A stretch of DNA of 64,000 nt from Rhodopirellula sp. P2 (GTDB lineage: Bacteria; Planctomycetota; Planctomycetia; Pirellulales; Pirellulaceae), in the NCBI RefSeq assembly GCF_028768465.1, contig NZ_CP118225.1:2523001-2587000 (forward strand). The letters are read 5' to 3'. Shown piece by piece: positions 1 to 10,781 of the stretch. A program made the position numbers and the translations under genes. The notes below the pieces were generated by a model that saw only the letters and a list, made by a program, of their open reading frames with translations, was not told the DNA's origin and did not search any database. Within the stretch, counting starts at the first letter, position 1. The number at the start of each line of letters is the position of its first letter.

Positions 1-3000
1 GCGTTGGACGTTTTGGTCACCGACGTATTCGGTGTAGATCGCGGGCAACCGGAAGGATGTTCCCGCTGGCACGATGGGGTCGGCAGCATCGGGCACGTCG
101 TCCACGCTGTCGACCTTGTAGAAGTCACCCACCACGGCTGCCGACAGGGCAATGCGAACATCGTTGTTGCCACCAGCGGTGTTGCCGGATGAGTCCGTCG
201 CCTGAATCGGAACCAAGGCTTGGACGGCAGGCAGGTTGAACGCCGTTCGCATCCGTTCGGCGATTTCGACTTGAGTGGTCACTCCACTGATGTTGATCGG
301 GATATTGCCAGCGATCACGGAACCAGTGCTGTTGAACTCGAACGTCACGCTGCGGACATTGTCCGACACAGAGAACGTGTCGCCATCGTTCAATTGCGAG
401 GGGTGAGGGGCAACAATCGTCATCGTTTGGGCGAGACGATCGTTGGTGTCGAACGTGGCCGTTGGAGTCTGAGTCGTTGCCGATGTCGTCGTGGTGTATT
501 CCTGGCCAGGACGGATCTCAAGTTGGTACTCACCGAGGACCGTTTGCGATTGACCGACGAATCCGGTTCGTCCTGAAGCAGCACCCACCACCATCTCACC
601 ACGTTCAGCAAAGCCGATGATGAAGTTGTCCAGGTACAGTCCTTCGCCACCAAAGACGGGGCCGGTGCCCGCAGCAAGGTCGGTGTCGTATTCGAAGCGA
701 ATGATGACGTTGGTGTCGCCAGCAAACTGCCCCAGGTCCAAGCGGGCTTGGTACCAGTTTTCCAGGGTGTCCTGCTGCAACAAGGTTGCGTCGGTGCCTG
801 CCGTCCCAGCGGCGTTGCCAGCCAAGATGGTCTCACCCTGTTGATCGCTGCGAGCGATCACTCGAACTTCGTCGTTGCCGATGTCGCTCAGCAAGTAATC
901 GAAGTACAGGTACGGTTGGTCGGCATCACTGTAGCCCGAAAGGTCAAACGCAACACTGTCCAGGTCGCCGCGGATTTCCGAGCGATCGAAGTGCAGCGAT
1001 TGGTTGTTGGGGTCCCCGCCGTCGACCACATGGTCTTCGACCGAAACATTCAGTTCATAGGTGCCTTGTTGGGGACGGTCGCCGACGTCCAGGGAGAACA
1101 CCTGCGTGGCGGGGTCGTACGAGGTGGGTTCCGGCGAAACGGCAATGTAATACACGCCGGCTTGCAAGAACGTTTCAATGTAAGGGTCGTCGGTGAAGAT
1201 GCTCAGTGCATCGCCGATGCTACCTTCCGCACCCGCATTGGTGGACGAGAACGAGTTCGTCGCAATCACGACACCAAACGCATCGAGCAACTGCAGTTTC
1301 AGGTCGACGCTGTCGCTTTGGAAGTCTTCGATGTCTGGATCGATGTCAATGCCACCGAAGCCAGGGTTGGTGTTGTACGCAAACGGAATGACACCGTTGT
1401 CAACGTCCAGGATGACGCGTGAACCATCCACTGGCACGACGAATTGATAGACGTCGACCACTTCATTGATGGTCGTTCCCAACACCTTGGTGTGAGGAAG
1501 TTGCTGCGAAGTGTTGGTGCCGAACGAGTTCCCGATATTGGGGTCATCGTTCAAGCTCCAGCCAAGGTTGGCTTCCAGGTCGTCAGCCGAAAACAAGGAA
1601 TTGTTCGATTCCGACTCAACCTGGATGCTGTCGGGGAACAAATTCACGTTCCGCGAACCGTTGAAGGTTTGCTTGGAATTGTGACCGACATCGGTTGCTC
1701 GATCGAGCGTCGTCGACCAACCAAACGGCAACACACTGGTGTCGATGAAGAACGGTTCAATCGGCGCGTCAGCGGTGGTTTGAATGTTGTTCGCGATTTG
1801 GTCGTCAACGATCCGCAGAATCGAATCAATGGGTTCCAGTCGTACCAACGGGTCAGACAGCACGTCGGGGGTGGTGCCTTCGCCGGTGACAGCCACGTAG
1901 TACGTGCCTGATCCGCCGGGCAATGCTAGCGGGCCGATGTAAGCGTCACCGGTGTCGATACTTCCGCGTTGCAACAGATCGATCGGCGAATCGCCATCGA
2001 TGGACTGATCTTCCAAGATGTTGCTGTCGTTGCCAATTGCAACCAGTCGTGGTTGCGCGTCCCCGGATTCGCCATCGGGATCATAGAAGATCGACAGCAT
2101 GGTGTCGGGACGGTTGAAACCATCGGCGTAGTCAATGTCAAAGATCAAGGTGTCACGGCTCACCGCACCCTGTGATCCAAGCACATCGATTTGATAGTGA
2201 TCGATGTCGGCCACGGTGTCCAAGGAACCACCGACGCTGATCACGCCGTTGCGGCTCGCCAACGTGTTGCCCAAGTATTGGGCTCGTTGGCCAGGTGAAC
2301 TCAAGTCCGAGACAGCGACGTCATTGCTCGATGTGTTCCCGAATTGTTCGTTTTCTTGTGCTTCACCCAAGAGGGGTGAGTTGGCCATCGCACCACGCAC
2401 GTGGATGCCGTTGTTGGCGTAGCGAATGTCCGCGAAGCGAACCATGCTGCCACTGAATTCTTGCTCTTCACGCAAGCGAACTTGGAAGCGATAGCCACCT
2501 CGCGTCAAGCCACCTGCGGTGTCGTCCGGATTGACCGCTGCACTGCGGACTCGAACGAAGTAATTCGACTCAATGCCGATTGGTCCTGGCAACGTGATTC
2601 GTAAACCGGCATCGCGAGGATTGACCGTGTCGTAATCCATGAAGCCGTCGAAGTTGCTGTTGGCTTGCAGCGAACCTGCCAAACCTTCGGCACTGGGGTC
2701 CAGGATCGCGACTTCTGCATCGCCATTGACTTCATCGAATGAATTGTCGCTGCGGGCGATGACGTTTCCGTCTGGATCAAGAATTTCGAGGACAGTGTCC
2801 AGAGTGAACGAGGTGTGGTCCAGGTCGACCCAGATCTGTGTGCCCGCTTCACCGGTGAAGGCATAGGTGTCGATGTCGTTGGATTGTTCCAGGAAACCTT
2901 CGACTTCAAATCCCAGACGGTTGGCGTCGTCGCTGAACAGTTCGTTTGGCGCCAGGATGCCCAATGTTTGAGCGGTGACCACCGAATCGTTCAAGCCAAC

Positions 3001-6000
3001 ACCAATTTCCGACTTCAGTTCTCGTTCGAGAATGAATTCGATGTTGGTGAAGTTGGAGTTTTCATCCAGCAGGACGCTGCGCCAATCGTTGGTGTCGGGC
3101 CGGCTTGCGAAGGAGTCACCATTGGTGTCCAAGAACGCGGTGCCGTTTGGCATCAAGCCCGCACCAACCGTGTCGTCCGCCAAACTGGTCAGGATCACAG
3201 GGGAGCCTGGCATCCCGATGATTTGAACGGTGCCGCCGATGCGACCATCGATGTCTCCCACGGTTCCCGTTGCGGTCAAGCCTGTGCCGCTGGTGGGACT
3301 GAAGGCGGTTCCGCCTCCGGACAATTTGACGACCAAGCTTTCTTCCGCCCGACTGAACAATCGCAGTCCGCCGGTCGAGTGCAAGTTGCCGACTTCGATG
3401 CTGTCAAACAGCATGTGCACGATGTCGGTGTCATCCCAGATGCTCTCGGTTGTCAGTTCGCCACCACGGATTTCCAAACCACTGAGTTGCCGTTGGGCAG
3501 CGGCGGCATTGGCGATCACTTCGTAGCGGTTCAGTCGAATCAGCGGGCCATAGTTGTCGTCCAGTTCCGAGAAGGTCTCCACTGAACCGGTTTGACGACC
3601 CAGGTCAATGATTCGCTCGGCGGTCATCGAATTGCTGTCGATGTCGATGATGCTGCCGCGGTTGTCGACGAAGTCGTTGCCAACGATGATCGGTTGGCTG
3701 CCGCGAACATGGATGGTCGAAGGCGTGACACCAGGGAGGCCGAATCGACCAACGTCACCCGCACCATCTTGACCGTCTTCGTTGAATTCAAATCGGGAGT
3801 TCACAACCCGTGCCGAGGCTTGTTGCAATTGCAATGGCACGAAGCCACGGCTTTCGCCACCAGGAATCAAGCTCACGCCACCGGCGTAGGCGATGGTGGC
3901 GGAATCGAGACTGACGTGCGAATTCGGACCGGCATAGATGCCCGACCAGTCGCCGCGGTCCGGGGCAAAGACGGTGCCAGTTGCGGCATCGTTGCTGGTG
4001 TCAAATGTCCCACCGGCTCCAAATCGATCGTCGAGCAAACTGGTGAAAATCACAGGTCGCTGGGCCGTGCCTTCGGCCAGCAACTGAGTGCCGTGACCAA
4101 GTTCGATGCGTGCCCCATTCAGCTTGATGATCATGCCTGGGTCGATCGTCAGCGAAGCGTCCAAGCGGCCCCGAACGCCGTTCAAGGCTGGATCAAGCAG
4201 CGTGCTGTTGGCCGCAGTCTGTTCGCCATTGTCAACGAACGTTTGACGCGTCGAGTCCAATTGAGCGACGAAGACGTAATCGTTGGTGCCGGGAATGCTG
4301 CGGTACAAGCGACGCGCGACGAAGTTGCTGACGCCGCCAATGGCCGGCAAGTTGCGTAGCTCGATCGACGAGCCGCTGAGGGTCGAAGGCACACTGAAGT
4401 CGCCGCTGGCGTCGCTCGGAGCGGATTCGAATCCAAAGACGTCGACAAACGTCATTTTGTAATTGAACGTGCCTTGTTCCAGGTTCCCGCCCATGTTCAC
4501 GTTGCCAGCGGAGCTGGTCAGGTCAGGACGAATGCCGTCTTCAATGCTGCCGCCAGGAGTGCCGACGACCGAAAGGTTTTCCGCCAAGTAGTGAACCACA
4601 TCGATGTCGTCGAAACGACCTGTGACCGTCAACTCTCGAGGGGGTTGATTGGCAGTGGTTTGAACGCGAATGAACAACCCATTGATACTGTTGTCGATCA
4701 ATTGGTTCGAATAGATCTCTGGACCCACACGGTCGTAATCCGCGATGAAACGCCCAGCCACTTGAAACTGAGGGCCTTGGAACGTGGTTTCGTCGAAGGT
4801 GTCCGGCGAAGCGCTGATTGCGGCATCCGCACTGCGGGTGATGTCGTTGAAAGAGATGGTGGGACGACGCCCAATCATCGTGATTGGGTTGACCAACTGT
4901 TGAATCGAATCAATCAGCAAGTTACTGCCACCACCGAAACGAATTTCAGCGTGGTTGACTCGGTCGATGAAGATGCCCTCATCTTCCAGTGAACTTCGGC
5001 CTTGAACGGAGTCAAAGTCGCTGCGGAAGACAATCCCACCCCAGTCGCCAGGACCGGCTGCCGGCGCGATTCCAGACGCCACCGAATCGACGCCACGGTC
5101 TCGCATGCTGGTCAAGATCACGCTGCCGTTTTCATAGGCGGCGGTCGCGTCCGAGGGGTCCGTCAGCAAAGTGGTGATCGGATCAAAGGCTGGGTCGTTG
5201 ACGTCATTGCCGGTTGACAGTTCGACCAGACGTGGCGTGCCCAGGACTTGTAGCAACGAGCCGCTGCGGTCGATTTGCAGACTGCTGCTGCCGACGCCGA
5301 TACGAGCACTACGGAATTTCAATGCGGCCCCCGCGTCGATGACCGTGGTCACGCCGCGCGGGATTTCCATGTTGCGGCCGTCTTCGAGCACTCGGCCACC
5401 GGTTTCAGTGATGCCGAATTGATAGCTGAAGTTGTCCGCTTCGGTTTCCAGGTCCCCATCGACACCGCCGTTTCCGACGATGCGAACTTGGTCCCCGAAA
5501 CGAGCCACGGAGAACGCGCTGAGAACTTGGTCGCTGGCAATGTTGTTGATCGGCGAGTCGATGCTGCCGTCGGCTTGGGCGGCGCCCATTTTGTCAACGA
5601 AGATCGTGCGGCCGTGGATCGTCATGCCACGGAAATCAGTCGAAGTGTTCACGGACCGCTCGCCCGACAACTGCACCAGTTCACCCGAGCCGATCAATTC
5701 AGCCGAGACGCCCGTGATACCAGTCAGGAGGTTGATGCTGGTCGCCAATTCATTGGCCAGACCGGCAGCGGGAGATCCCGCACCGACGGTCGCGTTGTAC
5801 TGAACGGTGACGCTGCCGGGAACAGTTGCGTTTTGTCCGATTGGCACGAACTCGTAGATGCGGCGAACGCCGGTCCCGCTGATGACTTCAATCGTTTGGT
5901 TGGGCGTGATCGAGTTGCCGGTCAGTTCGAATTCCAGGATTCGTTCTTCGGGGCGAGTTTGGAACCAAAACTGATACAAACCGCCGGGGCTCCCATCGCC

Positions 6001-8949
6001 ATCGCCGTCCAGCGGCGTGCCGGGAACGCCGATGCGATCACCAGCATTGTTGCCTTCGAGGTCCATGTCACGAAGCACGTTGACTTCATCGACATTGGGG
6101 TCGAATTTGACAAGCAGTTCGTATTCGCCTTGCGTGCGACCACCGAAGCCACTGTCAGGAATCAGCGGGTTGTATTCATCGTTGCCGCTGGCGGCGACCC
6201 CGATGTAATACGTTCCAGCGCCCAGCGATGCTGTCAGGAAGGAATCTTCGCTGAAGTAATCGTCGTTGCGGCTGAGTTGTTCCAGGCCACCGCCACGGAG
6301 GCTGATCGGTGAGAAGTCCAGGACTTCATTGGGGCGTGAAATGTCCGTTGTTGCGACGCCTTCGACCAAGCGAGCTTGGACCAAGGAGGATGCAAACGGG
6401 TCGTTGTTGATGGCGTCGATCAACGCGGAGACGGGGACCGCCCCGACACTGCTGCGTCGCGGAACGTCCAGCAGAATCACATTGTCGAGCAGTTGGCCGT
6501 TGTCACCGGTTTGTCGCAGCACACGCACGGCACTGTCATTGGCCGCCCGGTCGCTTTGCACAAACTCGATCCGAGTTTGGTTGCCTTCTGCACCAGCTGC
6601 GACGGCAACGAATTCAACTTGCAATGATGGACCAAGGTCGAAGTCCGAGGTCGCAGACGCGGCGACTTCTTCGAACAGCGTCAGGGTCGTGTCGAGCAAG
6701 CTGGACTGAGCCAGTCGCTCGGCGAAGGTCTCGACGGTCAACGTTCCGAGACGATCGCTGTCGTTCAGGTTGACCTCGAACCGGTACATGTCGATGTCGA
6801 CACTGTCGGGGCGATACAGGTACTGACCGTGCAACACGTCCGCGTTGCCTGGAAAGACCGGTTCCAAGTTGTTGAGGGCAGCTTCCGTTGTCGGGTTGAT
6901 TGTGTCATTCAAGAAGGCAAACGAACCGCTGAGCAAGGTCTCAGGAGGCAGTTCAGGGGCAAATTCCAAACCGAGCAGCAAGCCCACACCGGCAGCAGCC
7001 TTGCGAGTGAAGTCTTCGCCATAAGCGGTGCCGAAGGTGATTTGGTTGCTGAACACGATCGCCGGATCGACGAACGTTTCATCCACGCGAACGTTGGCGT
7101 TGATCACATTGAAGTTGACCGAATTCCCCAAACGAGCGTTGTCGCCAACGGCAAACGTGATGCCATCGGAAACCGTTTCGCGGAACTGCACACCAATCTT
7201 GGCGGACCATAGGTCGAGCACCTCACGAACACGTTCCCGTTGGCGTTCGGTGATCTGATTGCTGAAGGTTGTGCCACCCGTCGAAGCGACGATGGACTCG
7301 AAGTTGTAGGCAATCTCTGTGATGCCATCGACGGAATCGGCACCAAACAAGGGGTTGATGTGGCCTTGGAATGCCGTGTCGATGTTGCGGTGACCAGGGT
7401 CGTCATTCCCACCGGGAAGATCCAAGTCAAACGGCATCGATGAAATTGATTCGTGAATCAAGACGCTCGACAGTTCGCCGGTGGATCCGAGTTCACCGAG
7501 GTTGTAAGCCGTGGTCAGAGTGCCGCCCAAACCGACCAAGTTGAAGTCGCTTTTGTTGGTCAAGCTCAACGGCAAGGCGAGCGAACCGAAGCTGTTGGGA
7601 TCGACTTCAATCAAGCCGGCGACGGAAGGCGTGCTCGCCACCGCGACCCGCAAATCGTTGACGGTGGGCGTGGATCCACCAAAGTCGACCACGACACGAC
7701 CGTTGGCGTCCAGGCTGACGGCCAAGCCACCTGCTGCCGAGTTGACGAAGGTGACCGCTCGCTCGGGTTGGTCTTCACCAAGCAACAACGAACGAACCAA
7801 GAACTCGCTGCCATTGCTGTCCAATCCGATGCTGGTGAACGGACGGGGAATGACTTCGGCAGGCTGCAGTTGCAGTTCCGCCGAGCTGCTGATGGCGTTT
7901 CCGATTCGCAGACGGAACGTGCCGCCACCGACTGGAACGGCAAAGCTTGCTTTGAATGCGTCGAGGTTGGCTTGAGCTTCGGCCACCGACGGTGTGCCCG
8001 CGACCAAGGCGGCCTCCAGCTGTGCCAGTTGCGATGAGTCCTGTGCGGTGAGGACCGCCTGTTCGAACTTCAGATCGTTGATGTCATCGGTGTCGAAGAA
8101 CAGACGAGCGGTGAAGGTCTCGGTGTCGTAAACCACTTTCGTGGGTTGGTAAACCACATCGTCGGTGGTGCGGACCGTGTCTTGGGTCAGCAACAACTGA
8201 TAGAAGCGTGGGTTTTCTGCGGACCGTGTGGTCGGGTTTCCGTTGGCGTCGTTTTCGACGAACAAGGGATCTTCGTTGAAGTAGACGACGATCTCATTGC
8301 GGTTCTGCGTCAAGCTGCCATCCGCGTTGCGAACGACTGGTTGAGGCACGACCGATTCGATCAACGCACCGAGGTCCAGATCGAAGTCGATGGTCTGGAC
8401 GCGTTCGCCGGCTTCGTTGGGAACGAACAGTTCGCCATTCAGGTTGCGAATCCCGACAATGTCTTCGTCGGGGTTGTCGTAACCAAACACCTTGATTTGG
8501 TAGTCATCGTCCGGAAGGTTTTCGGCAAAGCGAACGATGATTTCGTTTTCGTTGGGATCCCCCAAGGTGATCGAACCGGGTTCGACCACGATCTTCTCAT
8601 TGAAGTCACCGTCACCGCCGGCGCGAGTGATTTCGATGCCGCCCAGCGTTGCCGGGTCGATCTGTTGAGTTTCGTCGAAACGGAATGTCAACACACGCGG
8701 GGCCGTTTGACGGACCGCGCCATCGTCGATCAGGTCGCCCTCGTTGGGTTGGATCCCAATGAGTTGCGGCCCGGCCAGCAACTGGCGAGCTTCGAGCGTT
8801 TCGACCAAATGACGTCGACGCTGTTGGCGACTTTCGCCGCCACGCTTGGACGTTTTGGACCGACGACGAGCTGGCACCGCTGGCGCACGATCGTGGGAGG
8901 AGGCATTTTCCGTGGACGGAGACACTGTGTTTCGCTGACGCGAGGTCAT
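1..8949 (-). CDS. Giant secreted/surface protein with LEPR-like N-terminal motif, PPC-like and beta-helix-like regions (partial)
   Basis: The frame is open from an ATG at 8949 to the window edge, giving 2983 codons with no stop, so the C-terminus lies outside. The N-terminus is Arg-rich (residues 28-46), followed by VETLEARQLLAG (49-60). This is a variant of the LEPR-XLL motif that marks very large planctomycete exported proteins. Around residues 560-670 there is a matrixin-like stretch that appears to have lost its zinc site. Asp-rich pre-peptidase C-terminal (PPC)-like segments recur, for example GTYYIGVAASGNDEYN near residue 910 and DIDTYAFTGEAG near 2010. The middle, about residues 1080-1915, resembles a right-handed beta-helix with repeated 'VILTSLxDD' and 'GDWSGI' turns. 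Composition is acidic and poor in Cys and Lys, as in extracellular adhesins. Function is inferred only: cell-surface attachment or matrix. The long plus-strand reading frames opposite it are codon-aligned shadows. Confidence 0.9.
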   Translation of the reverse strand, partial: MTSRQRNTVSPSTENASSHDRAPAVPARRRSKTSKRGGESRQQRRRHLVETLEARQLLAGPQLIGIQPNEGDLIDDGAVRQTAPRVLTFRFDETQQIDPATLGGIEITRAGGDGDFNEKIVVEPGSITLGDPNENEIIVRFAENLPDDDYQIKVFGYDNPDEDIVGIRNLNGELFVPNEAGERVQTIDFDLDLGALIESVVPQPVVRNADGSLTQNRNEIVVYFNEDPLFVENDANGNPTTRSAENPRFYQLLLTQDTVRTTDDVVYQPTKVVYDTETFTARLFFDTDDINDLKFEQAVLTAQDSSQLAQLEAALVAGTPSVAEAQANLDAFKASFAVPVGGGTFRLRIGNAISSSAELQLQPAEVIPRPFTSIGLDSNGSEFLVRSLLLGEDQPERAVTFVNSAAGGLAVSLDANGRVVVDFGGSTPTVNDLRVAVASTPSVAGLIEVDPNSFGSLALPLSLTNKSDFNLVGLGGTLTTAYNLGELGSTGELSSVLIHESISSMPFDLDLPGGNDDPGHRNIDTAFQGHINPLFGADSVDGITEIAYNFESIVASTGGTTFSNQITERQRERVREVLDLWSAKIGVQFRETVSDGITFAVGDNARLGNSVNFNVINANVRVDETFVDPAIVFSNQITFGTAYGEDFTRKAAAGVGLLLGLEFAPELPPETLLSGSFAFLNDTINPTTEAALNNLEPVFPGNADVLHGQYLYRPDSVDIDMYRFEVNLNDSDRLGTLTVETFAERLAQSSLLDTTLTLFEEVAASATSDFDLGPSLQVEFVAVAAGAEGNQTRIEFVQSDRAANDSAVRVLRQTGDNGQLLDNVILLDVPRRSSVGAVPVSALIDAINNDPFASSLVQARLVEGVATTDISRPNEVLDFSPISLRGGGLEQLSRNDDYFSEDSFLTASLGAGTYYIGVAASGNDEYNPLIPDSGFGGRTQGEYELLVKFDPNVDEVNVLRDMDLEGNNAGDRIGVPGTPLDGDGDGSPGGLYQFWFQTRPEERILEFELTGNSITPNQTIEVISGTGVRRIYEFVPIGQNATVPGSVTVQYNATVGAGSPAAGLANELATSINLLTGITGVSAELIGSGELVQLSGERSVNTSTDFRGMTIHGRTIFVDKMGAAQADGSIDSPINNIASDQVLSAFSVARFGDQVRIVGNGGVDGDLETEADNFSYQFGITETGGRVLEDGRNMEIPRGVTTVIDAGAALKFRSARIGVGSSSLQIDRSGSLLQVLGTPRLVELSTGNDVNDPAFDPITTLLTDPSDATAAYENGSVILTSMRDRGVDSVASGIAPAAGPGDWGGIVFRSDFDSVQGRSSLEDEGIFIDRVNHAEIRFGGGSNLLIDSIQQLVNPITMIGRRPTISFNDITRSADAAISASPDTFDETTFQGPQFQVAGRFIADYDRVGPEIYSNQLIDNSINGLFIRVQTTANQPPRELTVTGRFDDIDVVHYLAENLSVVGTPGGSIEDGIRPDLTSSAGNVNMGGNLEQGTFNYKMTFVDVFGFESAPSDASGDFSVPSTLSGSSIELRNLPAIGGVSNFVARRLYRSIPGTNDYVFVAQLDSTRQTFVDNGEQTAANSTLLDPALNGVRGRLDASLTIDPGMIIKLNGARIELGHGTQLLAEGTAQRPVIFTSLLDDRFGAGGTFDTSNDAATGTVFAPDRGDWSGIYAGPNSHVSLDSATIAYAGGVSLIPGGESRGFVPLQLQQASARVVNSRFEFNEDGQDGAGDVGRFGLPGVTPSTIHVRGSQPIIVGNDFVDNRGSIIDIDSNSMTAERIIDLGRQTGSVETFSELDDNYGPLIRLNRYEVIANAAAAQRQLSGLEIRGGELTTESIWDDTDIVHMLFDSIEVGNLHSTGGLRLFSRAEESLVVKLSGGGTAFSPTSGTGLTATGTVGDIDGRIGGTVQIIGMPGSPVILTSLADDTVGAGLMPNGTAFLDTNGDSFASRPDTNDWRSVLLDENSNFTNIEFILERELKSEIGVGLNDSVVTAQTLGILAPNELFSDDANRLGFEVEGFLEQSNDIDTYAFTGEAGTQIWVDLDHTSFTLDTVLEILDPDGNVIARSDNSFDEVNGDAEVAILDPSAEGLAGSLQANSNFDGFMDYDTVNPRDAGLRITLPGPIGIESNYFVRVRSAAVNPDDTAGGLTRGGYRFQVRLREEQEFSGSMVRFADIRYANNGIHVRGAMANSPLLGEAQENEQFGNTSSNDVAVSDLSSPGQRAQYLGNTLASRNGVISVGGSLDTVADIDHYQIDVLGSQGAVSRDTLIFDIDYADGFNRPDTMLSIFYDPDGESGDAQPRLVAIGNDSNILEDQSIDGDSPIDLLQRGSIDTGDAYIGPLALPGGSGTYYVAVTGEGTTPDVLSDPLVRLEPIDSILRIVDDQIANNIQTTADAPIEPFFIDTSVLPFGWSTTLDRATDVGHNSKQTFNGSRNVNLFPDSIQVESESNNSLFSADDLEANLGWSLNDDPNIGNSFGTNTSQQLPHTKVLGTTINEVVDVYQFVVPVDGSRVILDVDNGVIPFAYNTNPGFGGIDIDPDIEDFQSDSVDLKLQLLDAFGVVIATNSFSSTNAGAEGSIGDALSIFTDDPYIETFLQAGVYYIAVSPEPTSYDPATQVFSLDVGDRPQQGTYELNVSVEDHVVDGGDPNNQSLHFDRSEIRGDLDSVAFDLSGYSDADQPYLYFDYLLSDIGNDEVRVIARSDQQGETILAGNAAGTAGTDATLLQQDTLENWYQARLDLGQFAGDTNVIIRFEYDTDLAAGTGPVFGGEGLYLDNFIIGFAERGEMVVGAASGRTGFVGQSQTVLGEYQLEIRPGQEYTTTTSATTQTPTATFDTNDRLAQTMTIVAPHPSQLNDGDTFSVSDNVRSVTFEFNSTGSVIAGNIPINISGVTTQVEIAERMRTAFNLPAVQALVPIQATDSSGNTAGGNNDVRIALSAAVVGDFYKVDSVDDVPDAADPIVPAGTSFRLPAIYTEYVGDQNVQR

Positions 8950-9422
8950 AGACCGAACCTTCTAGGCAGACCAGAGATTGGGTCTTGGTTGGCTTCCGAA
9001 ACAGCCAATTTCCAACCCAATCCGCCGAACTTGATGTGAATCTCGGAGCTCCAATTGGCCGCGGAATTGCGGACAATCAAAGATCAGTCGTGGATGACAA
9101 GGGCGATCTCACGGCGTTGCTTGGAATCGCTCAGACAGCAATGTCCGGCAATTCAGGCGCAGCTCGCGCGATCAGTCCGCCGAGTATAGTTGGGGTAAAT
9201 AACGTCGCAAATTTTTGCGCCATCGCTACTTACCGCAGCGTTCACTCGTCGGACAAATGTGCCAATTGCACCGGTTCTGATGACGAAATCGACCCGAGCG
9301 GTTCACCCACAAGAGGGGGCGGGAACGTTGGGTTAGAGGTCTCGCTGCTCACAGCCGTCACAATCGACACATTCTTGCGTCAGGTTGGACGTTGGACTTG
9401 CGAAAAAGTTCCCTGGGAAGAA
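8950..9422. other. Intergenic, no gene seen
   Basis: 473 bp between the start of the giant surface protein gene and the 3' end of the DEAD-box helicase gene, both on the minus strand. It should carry the promoter of the giant gene. I see no convincing coding frame, hairpin with a T-run, or repeat copy here. Confidence 0.5.
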
Positions 9423-10781
9423 TCAGCGCCGGCGAGGGCGCTTTCGTGTCATAGGATTGAGGGTGCGCCGCAATTCTTTCTCTGGTTCGGGCGCAGCTGC
9501 CGCAACTGCGGCTGCTTTCTCAGCAGGCGATTCAAAGCCATCCATTTGATCTCGAATCAGCAATTTGTTGATCCGTTGCTCAATGCTGGTCAGAATGTCA
9601 CCTTCGCCTGGCACGACGAAGGTGTACGCAACGCCATCTCGGCCCATGCGACCGGTTCGGCCAACGCGGTGGACATAGTCGTCGCAATCCTGCGGGACAT
9701 CGAAATTGACGATGTGTGAGATTGTGCTGATGTCAATTCCGCGGCCAACGACATCCGTCGCCACCAAAAACTTCAGATTTCCATCGCGAAGCTTTTGAAG
9801 CACCCGATCGCGTTCCCGTTGTTGCAAATCGCCGTGAATTGCTCCGCAAGCGCCACCGTATTCCTGCGAAAGCTTCCGGTGCAGTCGGTCGGTCCCCCGC
9901 TTGGTGCGGCAGAAGATGATCGCCTGTTCAGGTTTTTCGCGTTTCAGCAACGACTCCAGCAACCTGACTTTGTCGTCTTGAGCGATGGTGAAGTATCGCT
10001 GTTCAATTGTGTCGACCGACATTTCGTCGCGGCAGCAATCGATCACGATTGGTTCTTGCATGTAGCTTTCGGCCAGTCGTCGAACGACCGGTGGCAGAGT
10101 GGCCGAAAGCAGCAAGGTCTGCCGATTTCGGGGGCACTTTCGCATGATCCGCTCAATTTGAGGCCGGAAGCCGATGTCCAGCATCCGGTCGGCTTCATCC
10201 AGGACCACACACCAGACTTTGTCGGTGCGGAGGGTGCCTCGTTGAAGGTGGTCATGCACTCGGCCGGGAGTCCCGACGACGAGCTGCGTGCCGTTTTCCA
10301 GCTGCCGAAGCTGGCGGTTCATGTTTTTTCCGCCGGAGAGCACGGCTATTTCGGTCGGAACCCCGCGGGCCAGCCTTTCGGCCTCGGCGGCGACTTGATC
10401 GGCCAATTCGCGAGTCGGGACGATCACAATTGCTTGCGGGTCGCGACAATCTTCCAGCGAATCGAGCTGCTCAAGGATTGGAATGCTGAAGGCCGCGGTT
10501 TTACCGGTGCCTGTGCGAGCCTGGCCAATCACGTCTCTGCCATTGAGGGCATGCGGGATCAAGGCGGCTTGGATGGGCGATGGCGCTGTGAATCCAGCTG
10601 CTTTCACCGATTCACGCATGATCGGAGACAAATCCAGCTCATCAAAGGAGTCCATTTCCGGCGGTGTTTCCACCGGTCCAACGGATTCCAGCAGAGCGAT
10701 CGTGTCGATCGGTTCTTCGAAGCGGGCGGGGCGTGCTCCGCGTCCTGCACGCGGTTGGTGTTGATTTCTCATTCTGTTCAT
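9423..10781 (-). CDS. DEAD-box ATP-dependent RNA helicase (RhlE-like)
   Basis: A 452-residue RNA helicase with the full DEAD-box motif set. It has a Q-motif (FDELDLSP...SPIQ, 46-71), motif I ARTGTGKT (88-95), PTREL (122-126), TPGR (171-174), DEAD (195-198), SAT (226-228), and in the second RecA domain VATDVVGRGID and HRVGRTGRMGR. It would unwind short RNA duplexes in the cytoplasm using ATP, for example in ribosome assembly or mRNA turnover. The short tail ends in a basic KRPRRR cluster, as in RhlE-type proteins that use a basic tail to hold RNA. The start is ATG at 10781, with an Arg-rich 20-residue lead before the conserved core. It stands alone, with about 100 bp to the upstream gene. The exact subfamily (RhlE, CsdA or other) cannot be fixed by eye. 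Confidence 0.93.
   Translation of the reverse strand: MNRMRNQHQPRAGRGARPARFEEPIDTIALLESVGPVETPPEMDSFDELDLSPIMRESVKAAGFTAPSPIQAALIPHALNGRDVIGQARTGTGKTAAFSIPILEQLDSLEDCRDPQAIVIVPTRELADQVAAEAERLARGVPTEIAVLSGGKNMNRQLRQLENGTQLVVGTPGRVHDHLQRGTLRTDKVWCVVLDEADRMLDIGFRPQIERIMRKCPRNRQTLLLSATLPPVVRRLAESYMQEPIVIDCCRDEMSVDTIEQRYFTIAQDDKVRLLESLLKREKPEQAIIFCRTKRGTDRLHRKLSQEYGGACGAIHGDLQQRERDRVLQKLRDGNLKFLVATDVVGRGIDISTISHIVNFDVPQDCDDYVHRVGRTGRMGRDGVAYTFVVPGEGDILTSIEQRINKLLIRDQMDGFESPAEKAAAVAAAAPEPEKELRRTLNPMTRKRPRRR

Noticed and set aside
748..8037. Long plus-strand open frames (for example 2815-3585 and 5275-6312)
   Set aside because: They are codon-aligned opposites of the giant minus-strand gene, whose translation shows coherent PPC-like and beta-helix-like patterns. 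The plus frames show no domain and are often interrupted.
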